Assembly (NCBI RefSeq): GCF_021497885.1
Contig: NZ_CP046523.1
Coordinates: forward strand, 1,221,501-1,285,500
DNA length: 64,000 nucleotides
DNA from: Streptococcus oralis
GTDB lineage: Bacteria > Bacillota > Bacilli > Lactobacillales > Streptococcaceae
Reading direction: 5' to 3'
Numbering within the stretch: position 1 is the first letter of the stretch; every line of letters starts with the position of its first letter. The notes beneath the pieces were generated by a model, which ran no database searches, had not been told where the DNA came from, and was given only the letters and a program-made list of their open reading frames with translations. Of this stretch, positions 63,519 through 64,000 are shown piece by piece. A program made the position numbers and the translations under genes.

Positions 63519-64000
63519 CTATCTTACTTTTCTAGTTTGATTGTAAATTAATTTTAGTTTGGTCAAGAACTGCTCAACCTGACTCATATCATTTTCAAGG
63601 TCTAGGCTTAGGCGAACAGCTGACTGGGCCTTATCTTTGTCCACTCCCATAGCAATCAAGGTTCCCGCAGGTTTTCCAGCCTTGGATGAACAAGCAGAGG
63701 TTGTGGAGATGAAAATGTCATAGTCTTCAAATGCGTGAACGATGACTTCACCACGAACACCCTTAATCCCAAAAGTCAGGATATGGGAGGCGAAGTCTTC
63801 CTCATCTGAAAAGATAAGAATATCTGGATAGTCCAAAAGCGCTTGGCGAATGACTGATCTCATCTGTCCTGTCTTACTAGCAAAGATATCTAACTTTTCC
63901 ATAGATAAACGGAGAGCTTTGGCTGTTGCGGCAATTCCTGCCACATTTTCAGTTGTCGAACGATAATCGCGCTCCTGACCACCACCAGTCAAAAGAGGCG
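63519..64000 (-). CDS. Cysteine desulfurase, C-terminal part (runs off the window)
   Basis: The frame is open to the right edge; about 160 C-terminal residues are visible. [20 protein letters not shown] is the conserved block after the PLP lysine (usually H-G-G-G-Q-E-x-G-x-R-x-G-T-E-N). The catalytic Cys lies in [14 protein letters not shown], in the flexible loop. It is a NifS/IscS-type enzyme that takes sulfur from cysteine. The eight-base spacing to thiI suggests it is the dedicated sulfur donor for tRNA thiolation. The N-terminus and PLP site lie outside the window. Confidence 0.93.
   Translation of the reverse strand, partial: PLLTGGGQERDYRSTTENVAGIAATAKALRLSMEKLDIFASKTGQMRSVIRQALLDYPDILIFSDEEDFASHILTFGIKGVRGEVIVHAFEDYDIFISTTSACSSKAGKPAGTLIAMGVDKDKAQSAVRLSLDLENDMSQVEQFLTKLKLIYNQTRKVR

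Overview
This window is a low-GC Firmicute chromosome segment and is best read as a Streptococcus of the mitis group (S. mitis, S. oralis or S. pneumoniae relatives). The main grounds are a complete comEA-comEC operon with a SigX-type TACGAATA box, the streptococcal CpsY regulator, CppA, the L27/Prp pair, a pyrR-pyrB-carA-carB operon, and gene neighbourhoods I recall from pneumococcal-type genomes. Species cannot be fixed from the sequence alone. The alanine dehydrogenase is full length and an Nramp manganese transporter is present; both would be unusual for S. pneumoniae as I recall it.

Positions 1-5200 (minus strand) hold a lactococcin 972-like bacteriocin gene with its ABC transporter pair, then comEA-comEC. 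Positions 5200-28200 are mostly housekeeping: an acetyltransferase, alanine dehydrogenase (plus strand, with a cre-like site inside its promoter), phoH, yozE, a GrpB-family gene, cvfB, frr, pyrH, trmFO, a replication/nucleotide block (rsmI, yabA, holB, tmk), the proline operon proBAC, cpsY-lspA-rluD, the rplU-prp-rpmA ribosomal operon with a structured leader, an oxidoreductase/DEAD-helicase pair, and an HD hydrolase plus a Cof phosphatase.

Positions 28234-35009 are an integrated mobile element of about 6.8 kb. It sits in the 3' end of a tRNA-Arg(CCU) gene, with a 15/16 duplicated att core, paired TGGGGCAAA arm-type repeats at both ends, a tyrosine integrase, a small DUF3173-type protein, and a Rep_trans/MobT-like initiator. 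A 28-bp palindrome and an elaborate stem-loop region lie just upstream of the initiator; one hairpin has a CTAACA loop junction resembling MobT-type oriT hairpins. The left half is a scrapyard of IS remnants, a truncated duplicate of the element's XRE regulator, and two membrane-protein cargo genes (LtrA and HdeD families).

Positions 35070-47600 hold rplS, two CrcB fluoride channels, chorismate mutase, flavodoxin, a DHH phosphoesterase, rpmE, mntH, and the pyrimidine operon pyrR-pyrB-carA-carB, followed by nth and a YceD-family gene. PyrR-binding-type hairpins occur before pyrR, before uraA and, unexpectedly, between carA and carB. Positions 47700-55500 contain an orphan EntA-type immunity gene and an ABC-F ATPase whose leader has a promoter, a three-codon upstream ORF and a terminator, which is the layout of antibiotic-responsive attenuation. 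A duplicated 3' end of htpX flanks a CPBP protease gene there; htpX, lemA, rsmG, uraA and a second CPBP gene follow. Positions 55660-64000 carry an EamA transporter, a serine hydrolase, cppA, an aquaglyceroporin, a three-gene operon of two esterase-like hydrolases plus an ATP-grasp ligase, and thiI with the 3' part of a cysteine desulfurase gene cut by the window edge.

The parts most worth following up are the ABC-F leader, the origin-like structure of the mobile element, the extra PyrR-type hairpin inside the pyr operon, and the bacteriocin promoter with a cre-like palindrome on its start site.
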